In this document: positions 7,831-16,987 of the stretch, piece after piece
Layout: every line of letters starts with the position of its first letter
How positions within the stretch are numbered: the stretch's first letter is position 1
Origin: an uncultured Bacillota bacterium
GTDB taxonomy: Bacteria > Bacillota > Clostridia > Lachnospirales > Lachnospiraceae
DNA length: 64,000 nucleotides
Reading direction: 5' to 3'
Assembly (NCBI GenBank): GCA_958352855.1
Contig: CATWQE010000001.1
Coordinates: 124,001-188,000, forward strand
Notes under the pieces: model-generated
What the model was told of the DNA's origin: nothing
What the model saw: only the letters and a program-made list of their open reading frames with translations
Databases searched by the model: none
Translations under genes and position numbers: made by a program

Positions 7831-9948
7831 TTACAGGATTACGGAAACCTCCACCGGAGCTTTTCCTGTAAGTCCTTTGCTTCTGCTGTCTGGCTGGGAT
7901 ACTCCTGCAAATAAGGTAAAGTGTTTGCTGTCTACATGACGTTCTCCCTGTTCATCCACTACCATCATGGCTCTGTTTGGAATGGTAAGCTTCACTGTTT
8001 TACTTTCTCCTGTCTGCAAAGCCACTCTCCTAAAGCCGCAAAGACTATAGTTGCGTACTGCCAGAGGAGAATCCATATCCTTTATGTAAACCTGAATTAC
8101 TTCTTCTGTTTCTTTTCCCTGGTTCAAAACCTTTACTTCCAGTTCAATATCAGAATCTGCAGTTACCTGGTTTAGCACCCTGGCTTCTGTCACCTGCACG
8201 TCACCATAAGTAAGTCCATATCCAAATGGGTACAGAGCTTCTTTTTCCATATAACGGTAAGTACGGTTTTTCATAGAATAATCGGTAAATTCCGGCATTC
8301 CCTCCAGGTCTCTGTAGAAGGTAACCGGCAGTTTTCCAGATGGTGAAACTTTACCGAATAACAAATCTGCCACTGCCTTTCCGCCTCTTGCGCCTGGATA
8401 CCACGCCAGAAGAATTCCGTTACAGTGTTCCTCTGCATAGCTTAAATCAATGGCGCTTCCTGCCATAAGAACCACAATGGTAGGTTTTCCTACTGCAGTT
8501 ACCTTTTCAATTAATTCTTCCTGAACCTTTGGAAGATGGAGATCTCTCTTATCTCCGGACGCATCGCTGTTTCCGGTATCTCCTTCTTCGCCTTCCAGGG
8601 TTTCATCCAGACCAACACAGATAACCACCACATCACTGTGTTCTGCAGTAATCACTGCCTCTGAAATCCGGTCCTGATTCCATGCCAGGTTTTCCACTTT
8701 ATCCCTGGATAAATGGCAGCCTTCGGAATACAATACTCTTACCTCATCTCCCACTTCATCCTGAATTCCTTCCAGTACGGTAATGTATCTGGATGCGGTT
8801 CCATGATAGTTTCCAATGAGAGCAGCCCGACTGTTGGCATTTGGTCCTACCACGCCAATGGTTTTCAGCTTGCTCTTATCCAGAGGAAGCACACCGTCAT
8901 TTTTCAGAAGAACGCTTCCCTTTCTTGCCATATCTACAGCAGCCTCCAGATGTTCCTTGCATTCCACTACTTCGTATGGAATTTCATCATATTCACTGCC
9001 ATCAAACAAGCCCAGAAGATATCTGGTGGTAAACAGACGCTCTGCTGCCAGGGTAATCTCTTCCTCAGAAATCAAACCCTCCTCCACTGCAGCCATAAGA
9101 TGCAGGTACGTATTTCCACAGTTTACATCACAGCCTCTCTTCAAGGCAAGGGCTGCTGATTCTCTGGCATTTTTGGTAATTTTATGATTTTCATGGAAAT
9201 CCCGTATTGCCCAGCAGTCGGAAACATAGTGTCCGTCAAACTGCCATTTATCTCTTAACACATCTTCCATTAAATACTTATGTCCACAGCAGGGCTCCCC
9301 ATTGGTTCTGTTGTAAGCTCCCATCACAGACTCTACATCCGCTTCTGTAACCAGCGCCTCAAAAGCAGGAAGATAGGTTTCCCACATATCTTTTTTCGTT
9401 GCTTTTGCATCAAATTCATGACGGATTGCCTCTGGTCCGCTGTGTACTGCAAAATGCTTTGCACAGGCTGCCGCCTTCATCACAGGCCCTTCTCCCTGGA
9501 GACCTTCTACAAAACGCACACCCAGACGTGAGGTAAGATACGGGTCTTCTCCGTAAGTCTCATGACCTCTTCCCCAACGGGGATCTCTGAAAATATTCAC
9601 ATTGGGAGACCAGAAGGTGAGCCCTTTGTAAATATCTCTGTCATGATGTTTGGAATATTCATTGTATTTTGCTCTTCCCTCTGTGGCAATAATATCTCCC
9701 ACCTTCTGCATAGCGTCTTCATCAAACGCTGCCGCCATACCAATGGCCTGTGGAAACATGGTTGCTACTCCGGCTCTGGCTACCCCATGCAGAGCTTCAT
9801 TCCAGTAGTTATAAGTAGGAACCCCCAGACGCTCCACTGGTGATGCGTCATACTTTAGCTGAGAAGCCTTTTCCATTAAAGTCATTTTTGATACCAGCTC
9901 TTTGGCCTTCTTTCTGGCCTCTGCCCGCTCATTCTTATAGTTTTTCAT
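7831..9948 (-). CDS. GH3 family glycosidase, probable beta-xylosidase/beta-glucosidase
   Basis: The 705-residue cytoplasmic protein (no signal peptide) has the GH3 barrel with the substrate-binding KHF motif (AACAKHFAVHSG) and the nucleophile D244 in GHYVSDCWA. The alpha/beta sandwich domain follows (about 350-560), then a fibronectin-III-like C-terminus. The style (NYWNEALHGVARAG, WSPNVNIFRDPRWGRGHETYGEDP) is that of the xylosidase-like GH3 branch. The start is taken at 9948 because GGAGG sits 6 nt before it; the ATG at 9954 is too close. It lies between YesN and a lipoprotein gene on the same strand as the sugar transporter. Confidence 0.9.
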   Translation of the reverse strand: MKNYKNERAEARKKAKELVSKMTLMEKASQLKYDASPVERLGVPTYNYWNEALHGVARAGVATMFPQAIGMAAAFDEDAMQKVGDIIATEGRAKYNEYSKHHDRDIYKGLTFWSPNVNIFRDPRWGRGHETYGEDPYLTSRLGVRFVEGLQGEGPVMKAAACAKHFAVHSGPEAIRHEFDAKATKKDMWETYLPAFEALVTEADVESVMGAYNRTNGEPCCGHKYLMEDVLRDKWQFDGHYVSDCWAIRDFHENHKITKNARESAALALKRGCDVNCGNTYLHLMAAVEEGLISEEEITLAAERLFTTRYLLGLFDGSEYDEIPYEVVECKEHLEAAVDMARKGSVLLKNDGVLPLDKSKLKTIGVVGPNANSRAALIGNYHGTASRYITVLEGIQDEVGDEVRVLYSEGCHLSRDKVENLAWNQDRISEAVITAEHSDVVVICVGLDETLEGEEGDTGNSDASGDKRDLHLPKVQEELIEKVTAVGKPTIVVLMAGSAIDLSYAEEHCNGILLAWYPGARGGKAVADLLFGKVSPSGKLPVTFYRDLEGMPEFTDYSMKNRTYRYMEKEALYPFGYGLTYGDVQVTEARVLNQVTADSDIELEVKVLNQGKETEEVIQVYIKDMDSPLAVRNYSLCGFRRVALQTGESKTVKLTIPNRAMMVVDEQGERHVDSKHFTLFAGVSQPDSRSKGLTGKAPVEVSVIL

Positions 9949-10025
9949 AATCATCCTCCAAATTGCTTATTTTGTTCTTCTATTTTACCATATTTCCTTT
10001 CATATACCTCTCAATAATTGCTCTT

Positions 10026-11603
10026 TTACAGACAAATCTTGCCTTCCTTTTGAATTTCCTCTCTATATTTGGTTGGAGACTTCCCTGTATGTTTCTTAAA
10101 CGCAAGGGAAAAATAATTGGTATCCCGATACCCTACCATCATAGCAATCTTTCCTGTTTTCAGACTGGTGGTTTCCAGCAGGGATTTTGCTTTCTCAATA
10201 CGCTTACGCACAATATATTCGTTACATCCTTCTTTTGTTACCCGCTTAAACAATCTGGAGAAATAATTCGGCGTGATGTAAAGAGAGGCCGCTATATTAG
10301 CTACTGTAAGCTCTTCTGTTAAATGCTGGGAAATATAATACTTTGCCTGGTCTATAATCTCATGAACATTTTCTTCCTTTCCGCTTAACATCTGAGAAAG
10401 AAACATCTCAGTAACCTCACAGGCCTCTTCTCCTGATGCTGAGATAAGGCTTTTCGACAGCGCCTCCAGTTTCCCTGATTCTATTTCACCTAAATCCCCT
10501 GTATAGGAAAAATACGTTGCGGTGGCAATTTCAAAGCAAAGACGTCTCACTGTCTGCTGAGACAGATTATAAGACTGGGTCGCTTTACAAAACGTATGGA
10601 AAGCCTTCATCACATACTCCGGATTTCCAATGTTGCTGCACATGATTCCTTTCAGTTCTGCATAAATATCCCGAAAAATATCATTTTTTCTCTTTGCGCC
10701 AAAAGTCTGGATAATGTCCTGAATCCCTTCTTTCTCCGTATTGAGCAGATACTTTGCATCATTATAAGAAATATACAGATTTTCCATTCCTTCCGCAACA
10801 CTGCCAATCACCATTTTAGGATTGGTATCAAACTCATCCTTTAATATATCAGAAAGCTCCTCTGTTTTCTCCAGAACTGAATCATTATCTTCTTTTAAAA
10901 AATATGCCACAGCGATAGTTCCGTCATCATCAGAAAAGGTCACACCATCCTCCTGGGCGTCTACCACACTCATGCACACATTTTTTACAGACATGGCTCT
11001 GAAATTTTCTTCCGGTGGCTTCTGGGACATGTAAAGCGTGGGCACAATAAGTACCATCTGCAAGCGTCTCTGAACATCAATCCCATAAGCAGTTTTAAGC
11101 CTTTCCAAAAGTCCCTGCATTTCTCCTCTTCTGTGGATTAGGTCCCTCATAATTTTCTCTAACTGTGTCTGCTCTACTGTTCCCTGTGTGCGCTGCAAAA
11201 TCAGAGAGCTTTTCTCCTCCGCCTTTGCAGCCTCCAGATATTCCACCTGGGCCTTCACCGCCTTACTTAAAACCCCTTCATCCACTGGCTTTAAAAAGAG
11301 GTCCTGCACCTGAAGTCGCAAGCTCTGCCTTGCATATTCAAAGCTGTCATATCCGGTAAGCACCAGTACACGAAGCCTGGGCTGCCGCTTTCTGGCGGCT
11401 TCGATTAGCTGCAAGCCTGTCATCTCAGACATCTGGATATCCGTAATCATAATCTCCGGCTCATATTCTTCAATAATCTCAAGAGCCTCCCTGGCGCTTG
11501 ATGCTGTAAATACCTCACAAATGCCAAGAGCTTCCCAGTCTATGACCTTCTTGATGCCCATGCGTATCATTTTTTCGTCATCCACAATTACTATTTTATA
11601 CAT
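10026..11603 (-). CDS. YesN-type response regulator with AraC DNA-binding domain
   Basis: The 525-residue protein has an N-terminal receiver domain with phospho-acceptor D55 (IMITDIQMSE) and the conserved lysine in LFLKPVDE near 105. A long central region follows, and then a C-terminal pair of AraC helix-turn-helix motifs (about 425-520, ITPNYFSRLFKRVTKEG and YRDTNYFSLAFKKHTGKSP). It overlaps the kinase gene by 8 bp, so the pair is translationally coupled. Such regulators usually activate the adjacent sugar ABC transporter and hydrolase genes; the target here would be the xylo-oligosaccharide locus. Confidence 0.92.
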   Translation of the reverse strand: MYKIVIVDDEKMIRMGIKKVIDWEALGICEVFTASSAREALEIIEEYEPEIMITDIQMSEMTGLQLIEAARKRQPRLRVLVLTGYDSFEYARQSLRLQVQDLFLKPVDEGVLSKAVKAQVEYLEAAKAEEKSSLILQRTQGTVEQTQLEKIMRDLIHRRGEMQGLLERLKTAYGIDVQRRLQMVLIVPTLYMSQKPPEENFRAMSVKNVCMSVVDAQEDGVTFSDDDGTIAVAYFLKEDNDSVLEKTEELSDILKDEFDTNPKMVIGSVAEGMENLYISYNDAKYLLNTEKEGIQDIIQTFGAKRKNDIFRDIYAELKGIMCSNIGNPEYVMKAFHTFCKATQSYNLSQQTVRRLCFEIATATYFSYTGDLGEIESGKLEALSKSLISASGEEACEVTEMFLSQMLSGKEENVHEIIDQAKYYISQHLTEELTVANIAASLYITPNYFSRLFKRVTKEGCNEYIVRKRIEKAKSLLETTSLKTGKIAMMVGYRDTNYFSLAFKKHTGKSPTKYREEIQKEGKICL

Positions 11604-13389
11604 TGATTATGTCTCCCTGCAAGATTCCCGGCTCCACTTCTGTTACATACGGAAGAGTGATTTCCACTGTCACCCCTTTGGACTCATTCCTTACATAGTG
11701 AAGACCATATCCTTTTCCGTACAGCAATTCAATTCGTTTATTCACATTTCTCACACCATAGCCAAATCCTTCATCATACTCGGATAAGTGCTGATTCATT
11801 TCCGCAATCTGCTCCTGTGTCATACCTGTACCGGTATCAGCAATCAAAATCTTTACCAGATTTCCCTGACGCGCTGCGCTTAGTGAAATACTTCCCTGCT
11901 TCCCTTCTTTGATTTTAATGCCATGATAAATAGAATTTTCCACCAGAGGCTGAAGGGTCAGCTTTGGTATCATTGCCTCTTTGCAATTTTCTTCTACATG
12001 AATGCTGCTTCCAATAATATTGTCATACCGCATGTTCTGTATAATCAGATAATTCTGCACATGTTCCACTTCTGTTTTCAGTGGAATTACATCATGCCCC
12101 TTGCTGAGACAAATCCGGTAATACCTGGCAAGAGCCTTCACCAGAATAGAAATCTCCTGGTTTCCGTCGACCACTGCCTGCCAGTGAATACAGTCCAGCG
12201 TATTATAGAGAAAATGAGGCTGAATCTGGGACTGCAGGGAATTAAAGCGAATCTGTTCAATCTGGTGCTGTTCCAGCTTCACCTGTTCCATCAGAACTAA
12301 AATTTCCTCCATCATGGAATTAAAGCCTGTTGCAAGCTTCACGAAATCCTCACCCATATGTTCCTCATCAATTCTGGCTGTCAAAGACCCGGCAGCAACA
12401 TCATCCATTTTCTGTACCACATTGTCCAGAGGTTTGTAAATTTTCTGAATTACCCCTTTTACAATCTGCAGACTAAGGGCAACCACCCCTACCAGTACAA
12501 TGGTCATAAGCAGAATGGTACGGATACTGGGCTTGTACAGTTCGCTGGTAGAAATGCTGCTGACAATATAATAGTCCCAGTCCGGCACCTTCTGATAAAT
12601 ATAAAGCCTTCCATCCTGGTTGAAGCTTCCCTGCATACCTTCCAGCTTCTTCTCATATCTGGCATCTCTGCCGATTTCATCAAGCTTTCCGGCTGCCACA
12701 ATCATGCCTTCTGTATCTACCAGTTCCGTTACCTGACCTGAGTCTTCCTGCTCTTTTAGAATCTGTTCCAGTAAAGAATTGGAAAAGCTCATGCAAAGCA
12801 AGCCTCTTTCTGAGGAAATAGTCTGTACATTATAGACCGGAAAATATACATTTAAAGTATATTTCTTCCCTTTAAAGTATGCGTTGGTGAACCCTGCTTT
12901 GATGGAGCCTTTCTGCACATTTTTTGCCTTCTGGTAATCCTTTCTGTAGGTTTTCTGAAAGTCCGTCTCAACCAGTCCTTTGTTGCCACGATACAGATAA
13001 TCCTCCATCTGATAGCTCACCACTGCAATAAAGTTCATATCCAGATGCATATTCTGACAGCTTGACATAACATTTTTCGCATCATTGGCTGCCTTGGAAT
13101 AATCTGCATCCTGCTTGCTGTCACATTCCAGGTAACGCTGAATGGAGTTATCTAAAACCATGGCGATTGCCAGAGATTTATACCGTTCCATGGTACTCTG
13201 AAAGTTTTCTGCCATAGTGTCGTTCTTTGCCTGCAGCATTTCTTCCGATTTACTCTTTAAAGACGTAACCGAAGATACTGTTGACATCACGAAAAAAATC
13301 AAGGTTGTAATCATTAAGGCAATGGTAATAAGCGCCTGCATCTTCCGGTCAAATTTCCAACAACTGATTTTTTCTCTCCATTTTTCCAT
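11596..13389 (-). CDS. YesM-type sensor histidine kinase
   Basis: The 597-residue membrane kinase has one helix near residues 15-38, an extracellular sensor domain of about 260 residues, a second helix near 300-320, a HAMP linker, a His_kinase domain (PF06580) with the phospho-histidine in QPHFLYNTLDCIHW, and a C-terminal ATPase (PLVENSIYHGI, ADTGTGM). This class senses extracellular sugars, often through the solute-binding protein. It is preceded by a weak terminator and followed by its regulator with an 8-bp overlap. Confidence 0.92.
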   Translation of the reverse strand: MEKWREKISCWKFDRKMQALITIALMITTLIFFVMSTVSSVTSLKSKSEEMLQAKNDTMAENFQSTMERYKSLAIAMVLDNSIQRYLECDSKQDADYSKAANDAKNVMSSCQNMHLDMNFIAVVSYQMEDYLYRGNKGLVETDFQKTYRKDYQKAKNVQKGSIKAGFTNAYFKGKKYTLNVYFPVYNVQTISSERGLLCMSFSNSLLEQILKEQEDSGQVTELVDTEGMIVAAGKLDEIGRDARYEKKLEGMQGSFNQDGRLYIYQKVPDWDYYIVSSISTSELYKPSIRTILLMTIVLVGVVALSLQIVKGVIQKIYKPLDNVVQKMDDVAAGSLTARIDEEHMGEDFVKLATGFNSMMEEILVLMEQVKLEQHQIEQIRFNSLQSQIQPHFLYNTLDCIHWQAVVDGNQEISILVKALARYYRICLSKGHDVIPLKTEVEHVQNYLIIQNMRYDNIIGSSIHVEENCKEAMIPKLTLQPLVENSIYHGIKIKEGKQGSISLSAARQGNLVKILIADTGTGMTQEQIAEMNQHLSEYDEGFGYGVRNVNKRIELLYGKGYGLHYVRNESKGVTVEITLPYVTEVEPGILQGDIINV

Positions 13390-13455
13390 AGTCTTCTCCT
13401 GTCCTGCCTGAATTGATGTCTCATTTTATGGTACAATGTTACAAGCGATATTATA

Positions 13456-13500
13456 TCAGAAAAGGCTATTACATAAAACAGAAAATTTCATGCAACAGCC
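13456..13500 (-). terminator. Probable terminator after the ABC permease genes
   Basis: On the minus strand GGCTGTTGCAT and ATGTAATAGCC pair with two G-U wobbles and are followed by a short TTTT. This could partly separate the transporter transcript from the yesMN transcript. A TATAAT-like hexamer lies immediately downstream. Confidence 0.5.
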
Positions 13501-13519
13501 TCTTCCAATAAAATTTTTA

Positions 13520-14368
13520 TCAGCCTTTTACAGCTCCTGCGGTCATACCCTTCACCAATTTATCCTGGAAAATAATAAACAGAACAATCATTGGCAGAAG
13601 TGACAAGGTAAGAACCGCCATAATCATTGGCGTATTCATGGAATACTGTCCCTGGAATTCCCAGATTGCCAGAGGCAGTGTACGGTTTGCAGAGGACTGG
13701 GTCAGTGTGTAAGCAAAAGAAAACTCATTCCACATGTTTACACCATTATAAATAGCCAGTGTAGCCAGACCTGGTTTTGCCAGAGGTAAAATCATGGCAA
13801 AAAACATTTTAATCTTTCCACATCCGTCAATTTCTGCGGATTCCTCAATTTCTCTTGGAATCTCTTTCATAAAGCTGGTTAAGATAAACACAGAAATAGG
13901 AACTGCAAACGCAACATAGGGACCAATAAGCGCCCAGATACTATCATATAATCCTGTAGATTTCGCCATTTTAAAAACAGGAATTAAGGTAATATGTACT
14001 GGTATGGACATGCAGGCAACAATGGCTGCATAAATAGTTCCAGACAGTTTGAACTTAAATCTTGCCAGAGGATAGGAAGCACAGGCTGCAATGAACAGCA
14101 GTAAAGTCAGGGATACTGCCAGTACAATAACACTGTTCATGAAATACGTAGTAAATCCACCTGTAAGAACTTCTTTATAGTTTTCTATATAGAAGGTATC
14201 CGGTAATGCAAAGACTCCTTTTACCAGCATTTCAAATTTCTCTTTAAAGGAGTTTAAAACCATAAAAATAAATGGCAGACAAGAAATAATCAGGTAACCG
14301 ATTGCAAGAACAAAGGCAACGGTCCAGCATATCACACTTTTTCTCTTATTTTTCTTAATGCTATCCAT
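13520..14368 (-). CDS. Sugar ABC transporter permease, MalG type
   Basis: The 282-residue membrane protein has six predicted helices and the cytoplasmic EAA loop (EIDGCGKIKMFFAMILPLAKP region, about residues 190-210) that docks on the ATPase. It belongs to the CUT1 carbohydrate uptake family. It follows its partner permease by 4 bp. No ATPase gene is present; a shared MsmX-type ATPase elsewhere in the genome is the usual arrangement. The substrate is inferred from the flanking xylosidases. Confidence 0.92.
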   Translation of the reverse strand: MDSIKKNKRKSVICWTVAFVLAIGYLIISCLPFIFMVLNSFKEKFEMLVKGVFALPDTFYIENYKEVLTGGFTTYFMNSVIVLAVSLTLLLFIAACASYPLARFKFKLSGTIYAAIVACMSIPVHITLIPVFKMAKSTGLYDSIWALIGPYVAFAVPISVFILTSFMKEIPREIEESAEIDGCGKIKMFFAMILPLAKPGLATLAIYNGVNMWNEFSFAYTLTQSSANRTLPLAIWEFQGQYSMNTPMIMAVLTLSLLPMIVLFIIFQDKLVKGMTAGAVKG

Positions 14369-14372
14369 ATTC

Positions 14373-15275
14373 TTATGCTTCCTCCTTTCCTTTTAATAAT
14401 TTCATGGTAATCAGGGCCACCATGGAAATCAGAATAAACATGCCGCCTGCTACTGCGGAACCATAACCCATGTTAAAGTTTTTAAAGGACTGCTTATACA
14501 TATAAGTTGCCATTAACTCTGTGGAAGTACCAGGACCTCCTCCTGTCATAACATAAATCAAGTCGAAATATTTCAGAGAACCAACCATGGAAAGGATGGC
14601 TGCGCTTTTCATAGAAGGAACTAAAAGCGGCAGTGCAATTCTCCAGAAATACTGTCCTCTTGTAGCGCCGTCAATTCTTGCAGCTTCAAACACATCATAT
14701 GGAATATTGGTAAAAGCCGCCATAAAGTACACCATATAAAATGGAGTAAACTGCCAGCAGATAACAATAATAACCGTAAGCAGCGCGGTCTTTGGATTGC
14801 CCAGAAGGTCAATATTTCCTCCTCCAAACCATCCTGAAATCGTACTTACAATTCCTCCGTTTGTTGCCAGTGCATAGGTGAAAAGGAAACCGATTGCTAC
14901 AGATGACATCAGCAAAGGAACAAACCAGATTACTTTAAAAATTGTAAGCTTCTTGCCTCCAAAGTCAAGAAACGTTGCCAATGCCAGACCAATAGGAATC
15001 TGAATCACAATGGAAAGAACCATAATCACCAGATTGTTCCGAAACGCAATCCAGAAATTTTTATCTGTCAACAGGGTTTTCCAGTTTTCAAACCCGATAA
15101 ATTCTTTTGCTGAAGAAATACCGTTCCATTGATAACCACTGGTAATGAATGTATCAATAATGGGATAAAGTATAAATACAATCAGCAAAATGGTTACCGG
15201 TGCCAGAAACAGGGCTGCCACCTTTCTTGTGTTTCTCTGCCTCATCTCTAACAGAGAAATACCTTTTTCCTTCAT
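14373..15275 (-). CDS. Sugar ABC transporter permease, MalF/UgpA type
   Basis: The 300-residue membrane protein has a basic N-terminal tail, six predicted helices and the EAA loop (AARIDGATRGQYFWRIALP) near 215. It pairs with the downstream permease to form the translocation channel of a CUT1 importer. It lies 88 bp after the binding-protein gene, with a stem-loop between them that probably sets the expression ratio. Confidence 0.92.
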   Translation of the reverse strand: MKEKGISLLEMRQRNTRKVAALFLAPVTILLIVFILYPIIDTFITSGYQWNGISSAKEFIGFENWKTLLTDKNFWIAFRNNLVIMVLSIVIQIPIGLALATFLDFGGKKLTIFKVIWFVPLLMSSVAIGFLFTYALATNGGIVSTISGWFGGGNIDLLGNPKTALLTVIIVICWQFTPFYMVYFMAAFTNIPYDVFEAARIDGATRGQYFWRIALPLLVPSMKSAAILSMVGSLKYFDLIYVMTGGGPGTSTELMATYMYKQSFKNFNMGYGSAVAGGMFILISMVALITMKLLKGKEEA

Positions 15276-15324
15276 TTTGAGACCCTCCTTTTGTTACGTT
15301 TGCGCCTTATTCCCTTTGTCAGGG

Positions 15325-15355
15325 AAAGGGAGCAATCAACAGGACAGCTCCCTTT
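15325..15355 (-). promoter_or_regulatory. Stem-loop between binding-protein and permease genes
   Basis: AAAGGGAGC and GCTCCCTTT form a perfect 9-bp stem with a 13-nt loop, without a clean T-tract on the minus strand; a small CCCT/AGGG hairpin follows. Such intercistronic hairpins commonly stabilise the binding-protein mRNA or act as leaky terminators, making the binding protein more abundant than the permeases. Confidence 0.65.
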
Positions 15356-15363
15356 CTTTATTT

Positions 15364-16695
15364 TTATTCCCCTTTAGTTGCTAAATAGTCATCCATGGCT
15401 TTCTGCATAGATTCCTGTGCCTCCTGTGGAGTCATGGTCAGTCCGAACACTTCCTGTAATCCGTCTAAGTGTGCTGTAGATACTGCTGGTGGCAGATACT
15501 GGTCATACCAGAGCTGGATTTCAGAAGCATTGTTTGCTGCTTCTACTACTTCTTTGGTAATCGGGTCTGTCAGCTTGTCTTCGATACCTACAACCGGAGG
15601 AATCTTTCCATTTTCCACTTCAAAGTCAATAACTTCATCGGATAAGTGTGCCTCTGCACATTCAAAGGCTGCCTCCAACTTTTCACCTTCGCAGTTAAAT
15701 ACGATAAACTGGTCGCCAACTGTACCAATCATAATAGATGGGTCTGCCTCAGAACCTTCGATTGCAGGGAATGGGAACCATCCGATTTTTTCATAGAATT
15801 CTTCACTGTCTGTTGCAAAAGTACCTGTATACCAGGAACCGCACAGAAGCATACCTGCTGTCTCCTGATACATAAGCTGTTTTGCCTGTCCGTCATCTTC
15901 GCTTAAGGAGTTTACACCATCTGGGAAGTATCCGTTTTTCACCCATTCCTGAATCTTTTCACCGGCTTTAATAAAGCTTTCTTCTGTGAATTTACCTTCT
16001 CCTGCAACTGCCTTCTGGAATGGTTCCAGTCCGCCATAGCGTGCTGCCAGATTCATGAAGTACATAGAACCTGTCCATTTGGAGCTGTTAGCAAGAGCAA
16101 ATGGAGTAATTCCGTTTTCCTTTAAGGTGTCGCAGATGTTCTCCAGGTCTGTTAAGGTTTCCGGCTCTTTTAATCCGTACTTGTCAAACATTTCTTTATT
16201 ATAGAAGATACCTGACATGGAAACGTTCTGATAAGGCACTGCATAAATCTTGCCATTGTATGTAGCCTGTCCTACTGCTGATTCCATCAACTTGTCTTTA
16301 ATTTCAGAATTGTTAAACAAATCATCAATAGGCTGTCCAAATCCGGAATCAATGTATTCATACATAGGACCGCCGGACCAACAGGAATACATATCCGGAC
16401 ATTCACCTGAACTCATGGCAACCACCAGTTTTTCCTTATAAGTATCATTCTGAGTTGGCACTACAGTTACTGTATAGCCGGATTCTGTTTCAGAATTAAA
16501 CTTGTCTACTGCTTTTGCAATCACGTCCTTGTCTGGGCTTTCTGTACCAATGTTCCAGTACACGATTTCCTTATCGCCGCCCTTTGCATCACCGCCGCTT
16601 TCGCCCTTGTCTCCGCCTCCGCCGCAGGCTGTTAAAGACGCTGCCATCAGGACACTCATGGAAAGTGCTGTTAATTTTACCGTTCTTTTCTTCAT
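15364..16695 (-). CDS. Extracellular sugar-binding lipoprotein of an ABC transporter
   Basis: The 443-residue protein has a lipoprotein signal (MKKRTVKLT, core, lipobox SLTACG with Cys at about 24), a Gly-rich linker and a family 1 solute-binding domain (EIVYWNIGTESPD at the start of the mature domain, aromatic-rich ligand cleft). It captures oligosaccharides outside the cell for the two downstream permeases. Neighbouring GH43, GH3 and YesMN suggest xylo-oligosaccharides. It is the first gene of the transporter operon; its upstream region (16696-16987) contains an inverted repeat but I found no convincing promoter hexamers. Confidence 0.92.
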   Translation of the reverse strand: MKKRTVKLTALSMSVLMAASLTACGGGGDKGESGGDAKGGDKEIVYWNIGTESPDKDVIAKAVDKFNSETESGYTVTVVPTQNDTYKEKLVVAMSSGECPDMYSCWSGGPMYEYIDSGFGQPIDDLFNNSEIKDKLMESAVGQATYNGKIYAVPYQNVSMSGIFYNKEMFDKYGLKEPETLTDLENICDTLKENGITPFALANSSKWTGSMYFMNLAARYGGLEPFQKAVAGEGKFTEESFIKAGEKIQEWVKNGYFPDGVNSLSEDDGQAKQLMYQETAGMLLCGSWYTGTFATDSEEFYEKIGWFPFPAIEGSEADPSIMIGTVGDQFIVFNCEGEKLEAAFECAEAHLSDEVIDFEVENGKIPPVVGIEDKLTDPITKEVVEAANNASEIQLWYDQYLPPAVSTAHLDGLQEVFGLTMTPQEAQESMQKAMDDYLATKGE

Positions 16696-16800
16696 ACTTG
16701 TCTTCCTCCTTATTGATTTTGCGACCCTTTGTTCAACTTTGAGTCATTTGATAGGTTTATCTTATCATTTCTTATGCAATTCGCCTATTTAATAAAATGT

Positions 16801-16845
16801 CCAGATTCTATAATTTTCTTACCTCATTGCTTTTTGAGAATCTGG
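16801..16845 (-). repeat. Inverted repeat upstream of the sugar-binding protein gene
   Basis: CCAGATTCT (16801-16809) and AGAATCTGG (16837-16845) are perfect 9-bp arms with a 27-nt loop, about 110-150 bp upstream of the binding-protein ATG. It may be an operator for the local regulator YesN or a leader hairpin. The rest of 16696-16915 shows no gene I can support. Confidence 0.4.
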
Positions 16846-16913
16846 CTTTCCAATCCGCTGACAGAAGGAACGGCGACGATATTTACTGGGATACTTATCC
16901 CTATTAATTCCAT

Positions 16914-16964
16914 AAAAAAGGAAAGCAACAGCACTTTTTGTATCATAAAATGCTGTTGCTTTCC
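16914..16964 (-). terminator. Terminator of the metallo-hydrolase gene
   Basis: A perfect 14-bp stem, GGAAAGCAACAGCA with TGCTGTTGCTTTCC (16920-16933 and 16951-16964), is followed on the minus strand by CTTTTTTATG. The plus strand also has a T-run, so it may work both ways. Confidence 0.9.
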
Positions 16965-16987
16965 TTTTTACTTTTTATTATCTGTTT

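Noticed and set aside
16822..16911. A 29-codon minus-strand frame beginning MELIGISIPVNIVAV upstream of the sugar-binding protein gene
   Set aside because: Its start codon abuts the metallo-hydrolase terminator and it has no RBS, so it is probably chance.
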